From Pseudomonadota bacterium (GTDB taxonomy: Bacteria; Bdellovibrionota; UBA1018; CAIMNF01): DNA of 64,000 nucleotides. Below are positions 61,395 through 64,000 of this stretch, one piece after another; the stretch's first letter is position 1; every line of letters starts with the position of its first letter. Location: positions 62,001 to 126,000 of the forward strand of contig JAIXWV010000030.1 of the NCBI GenBank assembly GCA_027491115.1, given 5' to 3'. Position numbers and translations under genes: made by a program. A model generated the notes under the pieces. The model had not been told where the DNA came from. It did not search any database and worked only from the letters and a program-made list of their open reading frames with translations.

Positions 61395-63074
61395 CTAGAA
61401 TTTTCCGTCTTCGCGGTAGATTCCATACACTGAGCGGAGCGTATCACAAACCTCTTGAAGCGTCGCCCAGTCCCGCACGGCCTGCATGATCGAAGGCATC
61501 AGATTCTCGCCCTTCTGAGCCGCCTGGCGAACTCCCTCCAGTGAAACCTGGACCTTGCCAGCATCCCGCCTTGCCTTCAAATCACGTAGTTTCTTGGCCT
61601 GACGGCCCTCCACCGCACGATCAATGTAAAGAGTTTCAATCGCCCGCTTCTTCTCTTCCATGGTGTACTGGTTCACACCCACCATGACTTTCTCTTTCTT
61701 CTCAAGCTGACGCTGAAAATGGTAGGCACTGTTGCCGATCTCCGCCTGAGGATATCCGTTCTCCACAGCAGCGACCATTCCGCCCATCTCATCGATTTTA
61801 TTGATGTATTCCCAAGCGGCCGACTCCACCTGGTGAGTGAGGTACTCCACCAGATACGACCCTCCGAGCGGATCGGCGAAGTTCGCAACCCCGCTTTCCT
61901 CGGCGAGCACCTGCTGGGTCCGGAGAGCCACCAACACCGCATCATCAGTGGGAAGGGAAAGCGTCTCATCCATGGAATTGGTGTGAAGGGAGTTCACCCC
62001 GCCGAGCACACCGGCCATGGCTTGGATCGCGACCCGGACCACATTGTTCATCGGCTGTTGAGCCGTGAGCGAAACACCCGCGGTCTGGGCGTGCGTCCGC
62101 AACATCCACGACTTCGGTGACTTGGCTCCGTAACGTTCTTTCATCAATTTCGCCCAGATCCTCCGGGCTGCGCGGAACTTAGCGATCTCCTCGAAAAAAT
62201 CATTGTGAACATCAAAGAAGAACGACAGCCGTGGCGCGAACTCGTCGACCTGCAAGCCCCGCTTCAGGGACTCCTCCACGTAAGCCATTCCATCGGCGAT
62301 GGTGAAAGCCAACTCTTGCACAGCGGTCGCACCCGCTTCACGGATGTGGTAGCCCGAAATCGAAACCGTGTTCCAATTCGGATAGTGCTGGGTCCCATAC
62401 TCAATGGTATCGATCACGCACTTCACGGCCGGAGCGATCGGGAAGAGCCACTCCTTCTGTGCAATGTACTCTTTCAAAATGTCGTTTTGGAGAGTTCCCC
62501 TCACTTTTTCCCGGGGAATTCCTCGTTTTTCGGCCATCACATAGTACATGGCCAAGATCACGATCGCAGGCCCGTTGATCGTCATCGAAGTCGTCACTTC
62601 ATCGAGGGGAATTCCATCGAACAGGGTTTCCATGTCCTCCAAAGACGAAACAGAAACACCGCACTTGCCGACTTCCCCGAGCGACATGGGAGAGTCGCAA
62701 TCGTAACCCATCAAGGTGGGCATGTCGAAGGCGGTGGAGAGTCCGGTCTGACCTTTCTCGAGCAACAACTTGAATCGTTGATTGGTCTCTTCCGGAGAAG
62801 AAAATCCGGCGAACTGGCGCATGGTCCAAAGCTTGCCCCGATACATGTTGGGCTGGACGCCACGAGTGAAGGGATACTCTCCCGGAAACCCGAGATCCTT
62901 CTCGAAATCGAACCCGATGCGGTCCAGATCATTCGGGGTGCAAAGGAGGGGGACCTCGAGATCACTCCATGTGGTGAAGCGAACCGGCCGCTCAGGAACT
63001 TTTCTGAGCGAATCAGCAAGCTTCTTTTGCCAGGTGTTCTGCAAAGCTTCAATTTTTCCGGGGTCGTTTGCCAT
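61395..63074 (-). CDS. icmA: acyl-CoA mutase large subunit, isobutyryl-CoA mutase type
   Basis: 559 aa TIM-barrel subunit without its own B12 domain. Two residues discriminate mutase types: Phe88 in MRQFAGF, where methylmalonyl-CoA mutase has Tyr, and Gln206 in [10 protein letters not shown], where it has Arg. Both match the isobutyryl-CoA mutase pair (F80/Q198 in Streptomyces IcmA), as do [22 protein letters not shown] and the C-terminal ending. It probably interconverts isobutyryl- and n-butyryl-CoA, linking valine-type catabolism to beta-oxidation and ETF. A promoter ends 6 nt before the ATG; no ribosome-binding site. Many databases would label it methylmalonyl-CoA mutase. Confidence 0.88.
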   Translation of the reverse strand: MANDPGKIEALQNTWQKKLADSLRKVPERPVRFTTWSDLEVPLLCTPNDLDRIGFDFEKDLGFPGEYPFTRGVQPNMYRGKLWTMRQFAGFSSPEETNQRFKLLLEKGQTGLSTAFDMPTLMGYDCDSPMSLGEVGKCGVSVSSLEDMETLFDGIPLDEVTTSMTINGPAIVILAMYYVMAEKRGIPREKVRGTLQNDILKEYIAQKEWLFPIAPAVKCVIDTIEYGTQHYPNWNTVSISGYHIREAGATAVQELAFTIADGMAYVEESLKRGLQVDEFAPRLSFFFDVHNDFFEEIAKFRAARRIWAKLMKERYGAKSPKSWMLRTHAQTAGVSLTAQQPMNNVVRVAIQAMAGVLGGVNSLHTNSMDETLSLPTDDAVLVALRTQQVLAEESGVANFADPLGGSYLVEYLTHQVESAAWEYINKIDEMGGMVAAVENGYPQAEIGNSAYHFQRQLEKKEKVMVGVNQYTMEEKKRAIETLYIDRAVEGRQAKKLRDLKARRDAGKVQVSLEGVRQAAQKGENLMPSIMQAVRDWATLQEVCDTLRSVYGIYREDGKF

Positions 63075-63080
63075 GCCCGG

Positions 63081-63109
63081 ATCATAGCCGACAAGGCCCC
63101 CTCGATCAA
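63081..63109 (-). promoter_or_regulatory. promoter of icmA, predicted leaderless
   Basis: Minus strand: -35 TTGATC (63104-63109), 17 bp, -10 TATGAT (63081-63086), then 6 nt to ATG 63074. Both boxes are good matches. Confidence 0.6.
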
Positions 63110-63133
63110 CGTCGGCACCACAAACTGCGGAGA

Positions 63134-63162
63134 TTGACGCCCAGCGTCTAGCGTGATACTCT
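63134..63162 (+). promoter_or_regulatory. promoter of the right-edge gene, predicted leaderless
   Basis: -35 TTGACG (63134-63139), 17 bp with TG at 63154-63155, -10 TACTCT (63157-63162), then 7 nt to ATG 63170. No Shine-Dalgarno sequence. Confidence 0.45.
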
Positions 63163-63169
63163 CCGCCCC

Positions 63170-64000
63170 ATGAAACCGATCACCTTGCCTCTCCTTGCGG
63201 CCATTCTGATGACTCCCCTCTCTCGGGCAGAGGAAGCCTGTAGCCGGGCCGCCATCCACCACCTATTCAAGAACCCGGAAACGATCTCCCAAGCGAGGAC
63301 CGGGTCTCCCTTCAATCTTGCAGCGCGGGCTGAGGAAGCCTTCCAGCGGTCCGGGCTCAACGGGCAGGCAGACCTTCTTTCGTGTCAGGCAGGCCGCAGT
63401 CTCTGTCTCAAGACAGAAGGCGGAGAGTGGTCTCTTTTGAGCGAAGAAGGCCCACAAGAGCTCAGCTCGAAAAAGACCGATGACGGGATCGTCTTGAGCC
63501 ACCTCACCCATCATTACAGTGGAGGCGATCCCTGGTACGGAATTGGTGCCTCCAGCTGGACGCGGGAGTTGCGACTCAATCTGAATCTTTCGACATTGAA
63601 ACTGAAATCCCTCTTCATCGACGGTGCAAACACAACCTTAGGATTTTCCAAACGCACTCGCGCCGACGGAGCCTGCACGCGGGTGACCGCTGAGCCGATC
63701 CGAAAAATAATCCGCGACCGCCTGAAAAGCGACCTGTTCAAGTCATTGCGGGGCGATCCAACAGCGCTCGGTGGACCCATCGAGGCTAACTTCATGCTCA
63801 CTCCTTCTGGTTCACTGATGCAAATCACCAGACTCGAGCCAGCATCGGGCGAGGTCGAACTCTTGGATCTCGAGTCAGAGGAAATCCGTCGTGTACCCAT
63901 TGAGTCTTTATCCTCTCTCAAACCGGTGAATGTCATGGGCATCCTCCGAGACATGAAACGGCTGCGCGGCAAATCCAACCTGACACTTGATGGAATCGCC
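63170..64000 (+). CDS. secreted protein of unknown function, 3' end cut by window
   Basis: Open from ATG 63170 to the last base (277 codons) with no stop. Signal peptide [20 protein letters not shown] (1-20), then [11 protein letters not shown]. Four more cysteines occur in the visible part (LLSCQAG, SLCLKTE and others), and the sequence alternates beta-rich and helical stretches. No family recognised. Divergent from icmA across 95 bp that hold both promoters. The opposite-strand frames here are non-coding shadows. Confidence 0.75.
   Translation, partial: MKPITLPLLAAILMTPLSRAEEACSRAAIHHLFKNPETISQARTGSPFNLAARAEEAFQRSGLNGQADLLSCQAGRSLCLKTEGGEWSLLSEEGPQELSSKKTDDGIVLSHLTHHYSGGDPWYGIGASSWTRELRLNLNLSTLKLKSLFIDGANTTLGFSKRTRADGACTRVTAEPIRKIIRDRLKSDLFKSLRGDPTALGGPIEANFMLTPSGSLMQITRLEPASGEVELLDLESEEIRRVPIESLSSLKPVNVMGILRDMKRLRGKSNLTLDGIA

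Overview
The window is a dense chromosomal segment from a flagellated Gram-negative (diderm) bacterium, most like the Bdellovibrio/Oligoflexia branch (Bdellovibrionota). No species can be named. The outer membrane is implied by BamD, a TonB-type protein and the FlgH/FlgI L- and P-ring proteins. The lineage is inferred from the mix: a complete Bat/MoxR operon, a FliW-CsrA pair inside the flagellar operon, ATP synthase with separate b and b' subunits, bactofilin-parB-parA next to rsmG-mnmG, and an ETF operon with a membrane Fe-S oxidoreductase. There is no insertion sequence, prophage, CRISPR array, rRNA or tRNA that I can see, and no gene-free stretch over about 220 bp.

Layout. 1-4.2 kb: an M16 peptidase cut by the left edge, an unknown protein, a membrane-anchored cyclophilin and tatC. 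4.3-7.9 kb: rpsF-rpsR-DUF2232-rplI-dnaB, with a strong intrinsic terminator lying inside the start of the DUF2232 gene. 7.9-15.4 kb: moxR, DUF58, a small BatD/DUF4381-like protein, BatA, a BatB-BatC fusion and BatD, almost all with overlapping ends. 15.4-19.1 kb: etfB-etfA plus a membrane Fe-S oxidoreductase carrying electrons from acyl-CoA dehydrogenases to quinone. 19.1-26.8 kb: a small RHH/membrane-protein operon, a secreted unknown, a cold-shock protein, an ALDH-fold and an M20-fold protein that both lack key catalytic residues, a BatE-like protein, bamD and a TPR protein.

26.8-36.0 kb, minus strand: flgF-flgG-flgA-flgH-flgI-(small ORF)-flgJ-flgM-flgN-flgK-flgL-csrA-fliW, a rod/ring/hook-junction operon with its own post-transcriptional regulators. 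Candidate CsrA sites overlap the ribosome-binding sites of csrA, flgM and flgA. 36.2-43.5 kb: purB-folD-gcvT-gcvH and a deaminase-fold protein on the plus strand, converging on gcvP. This is one-carbon and purine metabolism: GcvTHP makes methylene-THF, FolD oxidises it to formyl-THF, and PurB belongs to the pathway that uses it. 44-50 kb: TonB-like protein, PBP1A, TlyA, XseB and an unknown anchored protein. 50.2-55.9 kb: atpF'-F-H-A-G-D-C, ending in a clear terminator; a and c subunits are not here. 56-61 kb: bactofilin, parB, parA, rsmG (containing a perfect parS palindrome) and mnmG, the kind of cluster found near a replication origin. 60.9-63.1 kb: a two-gene coenzyme-B12 acyl-CoA mutase whose active-site pair is of the isobutyryl-CoA type. 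The right edge cuts a secreted-protein gene.

A cross-cutting observation: several genes without a Shine-Dalgarno sequence have a promoter -10 element only 6-9 nt before the ATG (the RHH gene, the M20-like gene, the BatE-like gene, gcvT, icmA, the right-edge gene and perhaps PBP1A), predicting leaderless mRNAs.
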